Shown here: piece after piece, positions 16,389-24,879 of the stretch
Numbering within the stretch: position 1 is the stretch's first letter
How the letters are laid out: each line of letters begins with the position of its first letter
NCBI RefSeq assembly: GCF_016862755.1
Contig: NZ_BONO01000013.1
Span: 51,022 to 115,021, forward strand
Length of the DNA stretch: 64,000 bases
Origin: Cellulomonas pakistanensis
GTDB taxonomy: Bacteria; Actinomycetota; Actinomycetes; Actinomycetales; Cellulomonadaceae
Reading direction: 5' to 3'
Made by a program: the position numbers and the translations under genes
The notes under the pieces: generated by a model
What the model saw: only the letters and a program-made list of their open reading frames with translations
What the model was told of the DNA's origin: nothing
Databases searched by the model: none

Positions 16389-18652
16389 GCCGCGGCCTCC
16401 CGGTCGGCGGGCTCGGCGGGGGTGGTGCCGGGGTCGGCGACGGGCGCCGGCGGCAGGGGCCGCGGCGCGCGCGGGTCGCCCAGCGCCGCCTCGGCCCGCA
16501 ACGGTCCGCGCAGGTAGAGCCGCAGCCGCAGCCGCGCACCGGACCCCCGGTCGCCGGGCAGCACCGCGCGGGGCACGGCGCCGAGCGCGACGGCCGCGCG
16601 CGCCGAGGTCCAGCCGGCGGCGCCGTGGTGGGTGCGGAAGTACCGCTCCTGCGAGGCGTGGAAGTGGGTCTCGCGCCGGGTCGGGTCCGTGCTGGTGCCG
16701 CCGCCGACGTGGCCGGCGAGCACGTCGGCGACGACCGCCGTGCGCCAGCCGGCGTCGTGCGCCCGGCGCTGCCAGTCGGTCTCCTCGGAGTACAGGAAGA
16801 ACCGCTCGTCGAACCCGCCGACCTGCGCGAGCGCCGCGCCGCGCAGCAGCAGCACCGAGCCGATGACGAACCCGTCGCCGCGGTCGGGGACGCCGAGGCC
16901 GGCGGCCTGCCGCCACGCGCCGGCGGGCGTCGGGAACGGCCAGCGCACCCGGGCGGGGGCGCCGTCGTCGTCGACCTGCGCGGGGCCGACGGCGGCCAGG
17001 CCGGGGTCGGCGCGCAGCGCGGCGTGCAGGGCGCGCACGCCGGCGACGTCCACGCGCGCGTCCGGGTTGAGCAGCAGCACGTCGGCGCCCGGGGCCGCCG
17101 CGCGCACGCCGAGGTTCACGGCGGCGGCGAACCCGAGGTTCGCGCCGGGGTCGAGGTAGCGGGCGCCCGCGGCCTCGGCGACGCGCCGGACCGCGGCGTC
17201 GCCGGAGTTGTCGACGACGGTGAGGGGCAGCGCGCCGGCGAGCGGCGCCAGCGCGCGCTCGAGCAGCCCGGCGGCCCCGTACGCGACGACGACCACCTCG
17301 GGGTCGGCGTCGTCCGCGGGGCCCGCGCCGGCGTCCGCGCCGGCGTCCGCGCCGCCGCCCGCGCCGGCTTCGGTGCGTCCCGTCGACGTCGGTGCGTCCA
17401 GGGTCCGAACCGGGCGCGAGCCACCGAAGCCGGCGCCGGAGCCCGCGCCGGCGCCGGAGCCCGCGCCGGAGCCGGGCCGGGCGGCCGCGACCACGCCGTC
17501 GTACATCGCCTCGTACCGCTCGGCGATCGCGTCCCAGGTGTACTCCGCCGCGCGCGCGAGACCCGCCGCGCGCATCCGCGCCGCCCGCCCCGGCTCGTCG
17601 ACGACCGCTGCCAGCGCGGCGGCCAGCGACCCGGCGTCGCCCGGCGGCACGAGCGTCCCGGCGCCGCCGACCACGTCGCGCAGCGCCCCGCTGTCCGACG
17701 CCACGACCGGCACGCCCGCGGCCATCGCCTCGACGGCGACCCGGCCGAACTGCTCGAGCCAGCCCGGCGTCGGCACCGACGGCACGGCCAGCACGTCGAG
17801 CCCGCGGTAGAACGCGGCGAGCTCCTCGCCCGCGAGGTGCCCGTGGAACGTCACGCGGCCCCCCAGGGCGGGCGCCGCGGCCCGGGCGCGCAGCGCGGCC
17901 TCGTGCGGGCCGGCGCCCGCGATCGCCACGGTGATCCGCGGGTCGGCCTCGGCGGCGTCGAGCAGCACGTCGAGCCCCTTGTGCGGGTGCAGCAGGCGGC
18001 CGACGTAGCCGGTGCGTGCGGGGGCGGCCGCACCGACTACGCCGGCGTCCGTGGGGGCGCCCTCGTCCCGAGCGCCCGACGTCCGGTCGCCCTCGTCCCG
18101 AGCGACCGGGTCCCCGGCGCGCGCGTCGCCCGCGCCGGGAGGTTCGACGCCGAGGCCGATCACGTGCGCGGGGGCGGTCAGGCCCTTGTCCCGCAGCACG
18201 TCGGCCGCCTCGGCGTTGCACACGCTGACCGCGCCGGCGCCGCGCAGCGCCACGCGCTCCCACCAGCGGAACGGCACGGGGTAGCGCTTCGCGATGTTCT
18301 GCGCGGAGTACAGCACGTAGGGCACGCGCGACCGGCGCAGCGCCCGGAGCAGCAGCACCTCGGCCGTGGCCAGCGCGGCGGGCTCCTCGTGCAGGTCGAG
18401 CACGTCCCAGTCCTCGCCGAGCGCGCGCCACAGCGGACGCGGGTCGTAGAGGAACACGTTGGGGTGCCGGCCGACCGTGCGCACGCCGACCACGTCCTCG
18501 CCGGGGCGGGGGTCCAGGTCGACGTCCCGGCCGCCCTCCTCCCAGGTGCGGGCGCTGAGCGTCCGCACAGTGAGGCCGCGGGCGCGCAGGGCGTCCTCGC
18601 GTCCGCGCCACGCCGTGACGACGGCGCTGTGGGACACCCGGAGCACGCGCAT
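16385..18652 (-). CDS. Fused GT4-GT2 bifunctional glycosyltransferase
   Basis: One frame encodes two transferases (755 residues). Residues 1-385 are GT4: VSHSAVVTAWRGREDALRAR, TGYVGRLLHPHKGLDVLL and EQFGRVAVEAMAAGVPVVAS. A ~65-residue linker of Gly, Ser, Ala and Asp, written in repetitive DNA (17330-17490), joins it to a GT2 domain (about 455-690) with LTVVDNSGDAAVRRV, DVLLLNPDARVD and FFLYSEETDWQRRAHDAGW, rhamnosyltransferase-like. Starts at 18673 (ATG) and 18652 (ATG, MRVLRVSHS) are both possible; no ribosome-binding site is visible for either, and the shorter form begins exactly at the first strand. An extra loop in the GT4 half repeats ARDEG twice (18060-18110). Confidence 0.85.
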   Translation of the reverse strand: MRVLRVSHSAVVTAWRGREDALRARGLTVRTLSARTWEEGGRDVDLDPRPGEDVVGVRTVGRHPNVFLYDPRPLWRALGEDWDVLDLHEEPAALATAEVLLLRALRRSRVPYVLYSAQNIAKRYPVPFRWWERVALRGAGAVSVCNAEAADVLRDKGLTAPAHVIGLGVEPPGAGDARAGDPVARDEGDRTSGARDEGAPTDAGVVGAAAPARTGYVGRLLHPHKGLDVLLDAAEADPRITVAIAGAGPHEAALRARAAAPALGGRVTFHGHLAGEELAAFYRGLDVLAVPSVPTPGWLEQFGRVAVEAMAAGVPVVASDSGALRDVVGGAGTLVPPGDAGSLAAALAAVVDEPGRAARMRAAGLARAAEYTWDAIAERYEAMYDGVVAAARPGSGAGSGAGAGSGAGFGGSRPVRTLDAPTSTGRTEAGAGGGADAGADAGAGPADDADPEVVVVAYGAAGLLERALAPLAGALPLTVVDNSGDAAVRRVAEAAGARYLDPGANLGFAAAVNLGVRAAAPGADVLLLNPDARVDVAGVRALHAALRADPGLAAVGPAQVDDDGAPARVRWPFPTPAGAWRQAAGLGVPDRGDGFVIGSVLLLRGAALAQVGGFDERFFLYSEETDWQRRAHDAGWRTAVVADVLAGHVGGGTSTDPTRRETHFHASQERYFRTHHGAAGWTSARAAVALGAVPRAVLPGDRGSGARLRLRLYLRGPLRAEAALGDPRAPRPLPPAPVADPGTTPAEPADREAAA

Positions 18653-18670
18653 GGGGACCATCGTGCCGGT

Positions 18671-18722
18671 CATCGGGGCAAACCGGACATCTGGTGCAAA
18701 AGGTTCACCCGACCGGCGTGGG
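18671..18722 (-). promoter_or_regulatory. CGGACA-type motif upstream of the GT4-GT2 fusion
   Basis: On the minus strand the gap reads AGATGTCCGGTTTGCCCCG, close to motifs seen before other units of the locus, preceded by a GGGTGTTTCACCC inverted repeat (18719-18731). It may be an internal promoter or operator within the long leftward run. No clear -10 box follows, so an internal promoter is unproven. Confidence 0.4.
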
Positions 18723-19907
18723 TGAAACACCCACCTCGGCGAGGACCGCGTCCAGCCGACCGCGCGACCACGCCCAGTCGTGCGCCCGCGCCCAGGACCG
18801 GCAGCGCGTCCCGATCCGGCGGCGCAGCGCCTCGTCGTCCGCCAGCGCCGCCAGGGCCGCCGCGAGCTCGTCGGGGTCCCCCGGCCGCACCAGGACGCCG
18901 GCGTCGCCCGCCACCTCCGGGATGCCGCCGATCGCCGAGGCGACGACGGGCACGCCGCTGGCCATGCCCTCCATCACGGTGAGCGCGAACGGCTCCGCCC
19001 ACCGGGACGGGACGACGACCACGTCGGCCTCGCGGTACACGGCGGCCACCTCGGCGCGCGGGGTGAACGGCAGCAGCCGCACCCGGTCGCCCAGCGCGGC
19101 GGCCTTCGCGCGCAGCTCCCGCTCGTACGGCGACGGAACCGCGGCCGCGTCGAAGTTCTGCGAGCCGACCAGCGTCAGCTCGAGGTCGTCCCGACCCAGC
19201 CGCGCGACGGCGTCCAGCACCACGTCCGCGCCCTTGTCGGGGATCATCCGGCCGACGAACAGCACCCGCAGCCGCTCCCCCCGGGCCGGCGTCGCGCGGG
19301 GCGTGAACCGCGTCGTGTCGACGCCGTTCGGCACCACGCGCAGCCGGTCGCGCAGCCGCGCGGGGAGGTGGGCGGCGGTCTGGTCGGCCAGGGCGCCGCT
19401 CACGCAGACGATCGCCGCGGCGCGGCCGAGCACCCGGTCCGCCTCGCGGGGGGAGTAGGTGCGCAGCAGCAGGTTGTGCGCGTACAGCACCGCCGCGTGC
19501 TTCTCGTGCACCAGGGGCACGAGCTGCGGCGCGTTGTGCGCGAGCACGACCGACGGCTCCCAGGCGTCCTGCTGGCCGAGCGTCGGCCGCAGCGTGCGGC
19601 GCACGCCCGGCCGGGGCCGGCCGAGCCGGCCGGCCAGCGCGTCCAGGTACCGGTCGGCGGGCCGGGCCCCGGCGGGCGCGTAGCCCACCGCGTCGGCGCT
19701 GGCGTACCGGTCGGGGTAGGTGCCGTCGGCGACGACGACCCGCGGCCGCGGGTCCGTCCCGGGCGGCAGCGCCGCGCAGAGCCCGTCGACGACCGTGGGG
19801 ATCGCCGAACCGGTGCGGGGGGAGAAGTGGTCGCCCGGGGTCAGCACGTGCACCTCGGGCACGCGCGGCGGGGCGGCGGGCGCGCCCGCGGGGCCGTCGC
19901 CCGTCAC
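18705..19907 (-). CDS. Glycosyltransferase family 4
   Basis: A 400-residue GT4 protein with EVHVLTPGDHFSPRTGSAIP at the N-terminus, YAHNLLLRTYSPREADRVL, VVPNGVDTTRFTPR, VLFVGRMIPDKGADVVLDAV and EPFALTVMEGMASGVPVVAS. The GTG at 19907 overlaps the preceding GT2 stop by four bases. A longer frame upstream is antisense-like and lacks family similarity. The acceptor and donor are not predictable. Confidence 0.9.
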   Translation of the reverse strand: MTGDGPAGAPAAPPRVPEVHVLTPGDHFSPRTGSAIPTVVDGLCAALPPGTDPRPRVVVADGTYPDRYASADAVGYAPAGARPADRYLDALAGRLGRPRPGVRRTLRPTLGQQDAWEPSVVLAHNAPQLVPLVHEKHAAVLYAHNLLLRTYSPREADRVLGRAAAIVCVSGALADQTAAHLPARLRDRLRVVPNGVDTTRFTPRATPARGERLRVLFVGRMIPDKGADVVLDAVARLGRDDLELTLVGSQNFDAAAVPSPYERELRAKAAALGDRVRLLPFTPRAEVAAVYREADVVVVPSRWAEPFALTVMEGMASGVPVVASAIGGIPEVAGDAGVLVRPGDPDELAAALAALADDEALRRRIGTRCRSWARAHDWAWSRGRLDAVLAEVGVSPTPVG

Positions 19908-20788
19908 CGGCGCCGGCTCCGCGGCTCCAGGCCCAGCGCCGCCCACACGTCGGCGGCCGGCCCGCGCCAGCGCGGCACGGTCCACGCAACGGGGACCGTG
20001 GCGAGGCAGCGGGCCTTCTCGGCGGCGTCGAGGTCGGACGCGAGCACGCCACGGACCAGCTCGACGCTGACCTTGGTGTGCGGGAACGCGAACCGGACGG
20101 ACGCCGACGGGGCGTGCCACGCCACCTGCGCCTGGCCCTGCTGGGAGAACTGCTCGGCGTGCCGGCGCTGCAGGAACAGCTGCTCCGGCACGAGCGCGAG
20201 CGGCCCCTGGCAGGCGAGCTCGGCGAGGATCACCAGGTCGTTGCCGACGGTCGGCCGGATGCCGCGGGTGCGGCGCAGGGCGTCCGTGCGGTGCAGGCCG
20301 TAGAACAGGTGCGCCGCCTGGGCGCGCAGGAAGTGCGCCATCCGCTCGTGCGGGGTCGGCTCGTCGCAGGCGAGGTCGGCGTCGTTCAGGTCCTCGGTGA
20401 CGATCCCGCCGGCGTCGATGATCTGCGTGCGGGAGTGCACCGACACCGTGGCCGGGTCGGACTCCGCGAACACCTCGAGGCAGCGCCGGACGAACGCCGG
20501 CCGCCGGACGTCGTCAGCCGCCGCCCAGGTGAGGTACGGCGTGGTCGCGAGGCCCACGAGGTGGTCGAAGTTCCACCGCCCGCCGCGGTTCTGCTCGTGC
20601 CGGACGTACCGGATCCGCGCGTCCTCGGCCGCCGCGGCGCGGCAGATCTCCTCGGTGGCGTCGGTGGAGGCGTTGTCCGAGATCAGGATCTCGATGTCGG
20701 GCTCGTCCTGCTCGCGCACGGAGTCGAGCGCGGCGGGCAGGTACTTCTCCCCGTTGTAGACGGGGACGGCGACGGTGGCTCGGGGCAC
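19904..20788 (-). CDS. Glycosyltransferase family 2
   Basis: A 294-residue GT-A enzyme. ATVAVPVYNGEKYLPAALDS and ILISDNASTDATEEICR form the nucleotide-binding part, and YLTWAAADDVRRPAFV holds a DD in place of the usual DXD. The GTG start has GAGGA upstream (20794-20799). It is separated from the glycosidase-like gene by 31 bases and overlaps the next transferase by four. Confidence 0.9.
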   Translation of the reverse strand: MPRATVAVPVYNGEKYLPAALDSVREQDEPDIEILISDNASTDATEEICRAAAAEDARIRYVRHEQNRGGRWNFDHLVGLATTPYLTWAAADDVRRPAFVRRCLEVFAESDPATVSVHSRTQIIDAGGIVTEDLNDADLACDEPTPHERMAHFLRAQAAHLFYGLHRTDALRRTRGIRPTVGNDLVILAELACQGPLALVPEQLFLQRRHAEQFSQQGQAQVAWHAPSASVRFAFPHTKVSVELVRGVLASDLDAAEKARCLATVPVAWTVPRWRGPAADVWAALGLEPRSRRR

Positions 20789-20819
20789 GGTTTCCTCGCG
20801 GTCGGGGGCGGGCGCCGGC

Positions 20820-23800
20820 TCAGCCGGGGCCGTACGCGGACACGGACAGCAGCTGCAGGGGCCAGCTCGGCACGGCCTGCACCGGCTCCCAGGCGGGCGG
20901 CAGGCCGCCGTTCTGGCCGCTGTGGGCGACGTCGGGGACGGTGACCCCGCGGATCTCGGTGCTGGGCACCCGGATCCGCACGGCGGTGACCTCGACGGGG
21001 TCGAACCGGGCGACGGAGGTGCGCTGCGCGAACACGTCGTCGAGCGTGGCGACCTCGGTCCAGTCGCCGCCCTCGGCGGTCTGCACGCTCACCGCGTAGG
21101 TGCGCAGCCCGCTGGTGCAGCACCGGATGCCGGCGCTGGACACGACGACCTTGTCCACCGTGGCGGGCTCGGCCAGCTCGACCGTCACCCACGGGGAGGT
21201 GTCCGGGCCGGTGCCCGTCCGCCCGCCCGCGGTCCACGGCGCGGCCTGCGCGCCCTCCGGGGAGACCAGCACCGCCAGGTCGTCGCCGTCGGCGGTCGAG
21301 CTCGCGGACACGGAGCCGCCGGCCAGCAGGTCGGGGCCGGTCAGCTCGCCGCCGCCCAGCGCCAGGTCGGCCCCCGCGGGGACGCGGACGTAGGTCGGGG
21401 ACCCCGACACCGCCAGGTCGACCGACGCGCCCGCGGGCAGGTCGAGCGACGTCGTGGCGCCGTACAGGTCGGTGACCCGCGCCTGCGCCCCGTCGGCCGC
21501 CGTCACGCCCACCGTGGTCGCGAGGTCGTCGGTCCAGACGGCCCACAGGTCGTCGTCGCCGCCGTCGGCCGGGCCCGCCCGGACCGCGTGCACGTGCGGG
21601 AGGGCCTCGGTGTCCACGGCGACCGGGTCCGGCCGGCCCTCGAGCAGGCCGCTGACGGTGGTCATGGCGAGCGCGCCGGGGCCGACGAACGCGTCCGCCT
21701 GCAGCAGGGCCCAGGAGAAGTTGCCCTCGCCCCAGCCGCCCTCGCTGTAGAAGTACAGCCACTCGTCGACCCCGAGGCTGCGCATCCACAGCATCGAGCG
21801 CGCGACGTCCTGGGCCTGCGCCCAGTGGTTCGCGGGGCCGTCGACCCACCAGCCGGACTCGGTGTCCCACATCGGCAGCTCGGTGCCGCACACCTCCTCG
21901 ACGACCGTCTTCAGCTCGGCGATCTGCCCGAGCGGCCCGTCGGTGCCCTCCTCGTCCCACGACCGGTTGAACCCGGTGTAGGGGTGGATGCCGAGCACGT
22001 CCAGGTCGGTGCAGGCGCCGGCCTCGAGCAGCTGGCGGTACCAGGGCACCACCACGTTGAGCGCGTTGCCGTCCACGACGACCGCGTCGGGGTCCGCGGC
22101 GCGCACCGCCGCGGCGAACGGGCCCAGCACCCGGCGGGCGTAGTCGCCGCCGTCGCCGAACCCGGTGTTGTTCGGCTCGTTCCACGCCGCCCAGGTGTGC
22201 AGGTCGGGCGCGCCGGAGCGCAGCGCGTCGACGACCACCCCGACCCACGCGCCCCAGGTGCCGGCGGCGACGGCCTCGTGCTCCGCCTCGCCGCCCTGGC
22301 CGAGCTGCACGTACAGCTCGACGCCGGTCTCGGTCGCCAGCTCCGCCGCGGCGGCCAGGCCGGCGAACGGGTCGCCGTCCTCCGCACCGGGCAGCGCGGA
22401 CAGGTCGAGCGCGCCGGCGGACGGCGTCGCGGCGGCGTCCGGGATCAGGCGGCTGAGGTCCAGCTGGACGCGGTGCACGCCGAAGCCCAGCCGGTCGGCC
22501 AGCTCGACGCCGCGCAGCGGGCCCGCGCCGCCCCAGTCGGACGAGCCGCTGAGCGAGCCGGGGTCCAGGTCGTCGCCGGGCGCGCCCACGGCGTACCGCA
22601 GGCAGGTGGCGCTCCGGACCTCGCCGGACTCCCGCTCGACGAGCTCCGCGTGCACCTCGTAGGCGCCCGGCCGGGCGGCGGGCAGCGGCACGTCGACCGT
22701 CCCGCCGGCGGGCACGTCGAGCGTCCCGGACGTGCTGCCCGCGTCGGCGATCGTCGGGTCGCCGGTCACGCGGTAGCGCAGCTCCAGGTCGTCGGCGACC
22801 TGCGACCACCAGTCGGCGAACCGCGCGGTGACCTCGGGCGTCGTGCCGTCGGCGAAGTAGTCGTAGGCGGCGGGCGTCTCCAGCCCGGCGCCGTAGCCGA
22901 GCCGGTCGGTGCCGTACGACGTCGCGAGGTCCCAGGTGATCGGGGCCTCGAGCACGGTGCGCATGCCGGCGGTGTCCACCGTGGCCAGCGCGGTGCCGTC
23001 CTCGCCGGCGGACAGGAAGTAGTAGTCGTCGCCGGCGCGCACGAGCGGGCTCAGGTCGGCGATCGAGACGGCGCCCGGGCCGTGGCCGGTGCCGGACAGC
23101 ACGATGCCGCGCCAGACGCCGCGGGAGTCGGTGTGCACGAGCCGGGTGCGCGGGCCCCAGACCAGGTAGCCGTCGTCGTCGGGCGCGGTGACCACGGCGA
23201 CCGGGCGCTCCAGGTGCGCCGGGCGGCCGTTCGCGCCGTCGTCCTCGGCGGTGCCCGCGAACTCGCCGTCGGGGGCGCCGTCCGCCGTGTACCGGGCCAT
23301 CACGATCTCGCCCTGCTGGGGCTCCGTGCGGACGACCAGGCTGCCGTCGTCGAGCACGAAGGGGACGCCGGCGGCCAGCGCCGGGCCGTCCGCCTCGACG
23401 ACCTCGCCGTCGGCGCCCAGCAGGGCGACCTCCTCGGCGTCGCGGAACACCACGGCGAGCGCGGCCCCGTCGACGCCGGCCGACCACGGCAGGACGCCGT
23501 CGACCGCGCCGCGGTCCAGGTCCGCCAGCTCGGTCCGCCAGGACTCGCCGCCGTCCGCGTCGTGGCCGACGACGTCGGTGCCCTCGGGCAGGGCGACGAC
23601 CTCGTCCAGGGCGACGAGGCTGCGCGGGGTGGCCTGGCCGCCCGGGGTGTCGAGCGTGAACGACCCCTGCTCCCGGCCGTCGGCGCGCGCGTACCGGGTG
23701 ACCGTGGCGGCCTCGTCGGTGCTGGCCAGCGCCACCACGGCGTCGTCCGTCACGGCCAGCGCCCCGGGCGCGCCGCCGTCCGCGTCCGCGACGTCGGCGA

Positions 23801-24050
23801 CCAGGGGCGTCACGACCGACGGCAGCGCGTCGGTCTCCGCGTCGAGCGCGGTGTACCGGGCCGGGTCGGCCACGCCGCACACCGCGGACGCGGGTGCGCC
23901 CGCGGCCGCGGCACCCGGCACCGGCTCGCCGGGCTCCGCGGCGCCCGGGCGCAGGACGGTGGCGGCGACGACGCCGACGGTCGCCACCGCGACCACGGCG
24001 CCGACGGCGGCCGCGCGGCGGCGGCGTCCCGGGGCGGTCGTCGCAGCCAT
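20820..24050 (-). CDS. Large extracytoplasmic glycoside-hydrolase-like protein with C-terminal discoidin-like domain
   Basis: The 1076-residue protein starts with a basic stretch and one hydrophobic segment (about 10-33), a signal anchor or signal peptide. Residues ~60-400 look like repeated beta strands (propeller-like). A (beta/alpha)8-type region follows, with the acid/base-like motif WAAWNEPNNTGFGDGG (~617-632) and a nucleophile-like MWDTESGWWVD (~724), a clan GH-A pattern near GH5/GH39. Residues ~905-1045 resemble an F5/8-type C domain (SPWVTVELAEPATVDKVVV). It is one base from wzm and within the export operon, so trimming or remodelling of the secreted glycan is likely. The exact family is uncertain. 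Confidence 0.75.
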   Translation of the reverse strand: MAATTAPGRRRRAAAVGAVVAVATVGVVAATVLRPGAAEPGEPVPGAAAAGAPASAVCGVADPARYTALDAETDALPSVVTPLVADVADADGGAPGALAVTDDAVVALASTDEAATVTRYARADGREQGSFTLDTPGGQATPRSLVALDEVVALPEGTDVVGHDADGGESWRTELADLDRGAVDGVLPWSAGVDGAALAVVFRDAEEVALLGADGEVVEADGPALAAGVPFVLDDGSLVVRTEPQQGEIVMARYTADGAPDGEFAGTAEDDGANGRPAHLERPVAVVTAPDDDGYLVWGPRTRLVHTDSRGVWRGIVLSGTGHGPGAVSIADLSPLVRAGDDYYFLSAGEDGTALATVDTAGMRTVLEAPITWDLATSYGTDRLGYGAGLETPAAYDYFADGTTPEVTARFADWWSQVADDLELRYRVTGDPTIADAGSTSGTLDVPAGGTVDVPLPAARPGAYEVHAELVERESGEVRSATCLRYAVGAPGDDLDPGSLSGSSDWGGAGPLRGVELADRLGFGVHRVQLDLSRLIPDAAATPSAGALDLSALPGAEDGDPFAGLAAAAELATETGVELYVQLGQGGEAEHEAVAAGTWGAWVGVVVDALRSGAPDLHTWAAWNEPNNTGFGDGGDYARRVLGPFAAAVRAADPDAVVVDGNALNVVVPWYRQLLEAGACTDLDVLGIHPYTGFNRSWDEEGTDGPLGQIAELKTVVEEVCGTELPMWDTESGWWVDGPANHWAQAQDVARSMLWMRSLGVDEWLYFYSEGGWGEGNFSWALLQADAFVGPGALAMTTVSGLLEGRPDPVAVDTEALPHVHAVRAGPADGGDDDLWAVWTDDLATTVGVTAADGAQARVTDLYGATTSLDLPAGASVDLAVSGSPTYVRVPAGADLALGGGELTGPDLLAGGSVSASSTADGDDLAVLVSPEGAQAAPWTAGGRTGTGPDTSPWVTVELAEPATVDKVVVSSAGIRCCTSGLRTYAVSVQTAEGGDWTEVATLDDVFAQRTSVARFDPVEVTAVRIRVPSTEIRGVTVPDVAHSGQNGGLPPAWEPVQAVPSWPLQLLSVSAYGPG

Positions 24051-24051
24051 C

Positions 24052-24873
24052 TCAGATCACGTCCGCCATGCCGCGCTCCATCTTCGAGAAGACCAGCGTC
24101 CCGCCGAGGAACACCACGACGGAGACGCCCACGGCCGCCGCCATCTGCCAGGTCGGCGGCTGGTCCGTGCCGAGCGTCGCCCACCGGAAGCCCTCGAGCA
24201 GCCAGGTGAGCGGGTTGACCTCGAACAGCCAGCGCAGGTTCTCCGGCGCCGCCGACAGCGGGTAGGCGATCGGGCTGGCGTAGAGCAGCGTCTGCAGCGC
24301 GAACGGCACCACGTACTGCACGTCGCGGTAGTGCACCATCAGCGCCGCGCTCAGCAGGCCGACGCCGGTGGCGAGCAGGATCAGCAGCAGCACCCAGACG
24401 GGCAGCGTCAGCACCGCCAGGCCCGGGCCGATCCCGGCGACCAGCAGCAGGACGACGAGCAGGGCGCCGGCGACCAGGAAGTCCACCATCACGGACAGCA
24501 CCGAGGACAGCGGCACCAGGATGCGCGGGAAGAACACCTTCGAGATCAGCGCCTGGTTGCTCACCAACGACCCGGAGGCGCGGGTCACCACGCCGTTGAA
24601 CAGGTTCCACGCCAGCATGCCGCTGAAGCTGAAGATGAAGTACGGCACCGGGCCGGAGTCGATGTCCGCGATCTGCCCGAAGACGATCGAGAACACGCCG
24701 GCGCTCAGCAGCGGCTGGATCACGACCCAGATGACGCCGAGGGCGGTCTGCTTGTAGCGCAGCAGCAGGTCGCGCATGCCGAAGCGCCAGAAGATCTCCC
24801 GCGCTTCCCACAGCTCGCGCAGGTCGGGCAGCGGCAGGCGGCCGGGCGGGGTGATGTCGATCGTGCGTGCCAT
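24052..24873 (-). CDS. wzm: ABC-2 type polysaccharide export permease
   Basis: The 273-residue protein has six membrane segments and the conserved cytoplasmic start FGMRDLLLRYKQTALGVIWV of Wzm/TagG-type permeases. Later segments include SKVFFPRILVPLSSVL and NPLTWLLEGFRW. With the adjacent ATPase it should move undecaprenyl-linked glycan across the membrane. It lies one base upstream of the glycosidase-like gene in the transcript and six bases after the ATPase gene. Confidence 0.93.
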   Translation of the reverse strand: MARTIDITPPGRLPLPDLRELWEAREIFWRFGMRDLLLRYKQTALGVIWVVIQPLLSAGVFSIVFGQIADIDSGPVPYFIFSFSGMLAWNLFNGVVTRASGSLVSNQALISKVFFPRILVPLSSVLSVMVDFLVAGALLVVLLLVAGIGPGLAVLTLPVWVLLLILLATGVGLLSAALMVHYRDVQYVVPFALQTLLYASPIAYPLSAAPENLRWLFEVNPLTWLLEGFRWATLGTDQPPTWQMAAAVGVSVVVFLGGTLVFSKMERGMADVI

Positions 24874-24879
24874 CTCAGC

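Noticed and set aside
20775..24209. A 1144-residue plus-strand frame opposite the glycosidase-like gene
   Set aside because: Composition is GC-shadow-like (His, Arg, Gly, Val repeats), no motif is visible, and it lies across two well-supported genes.
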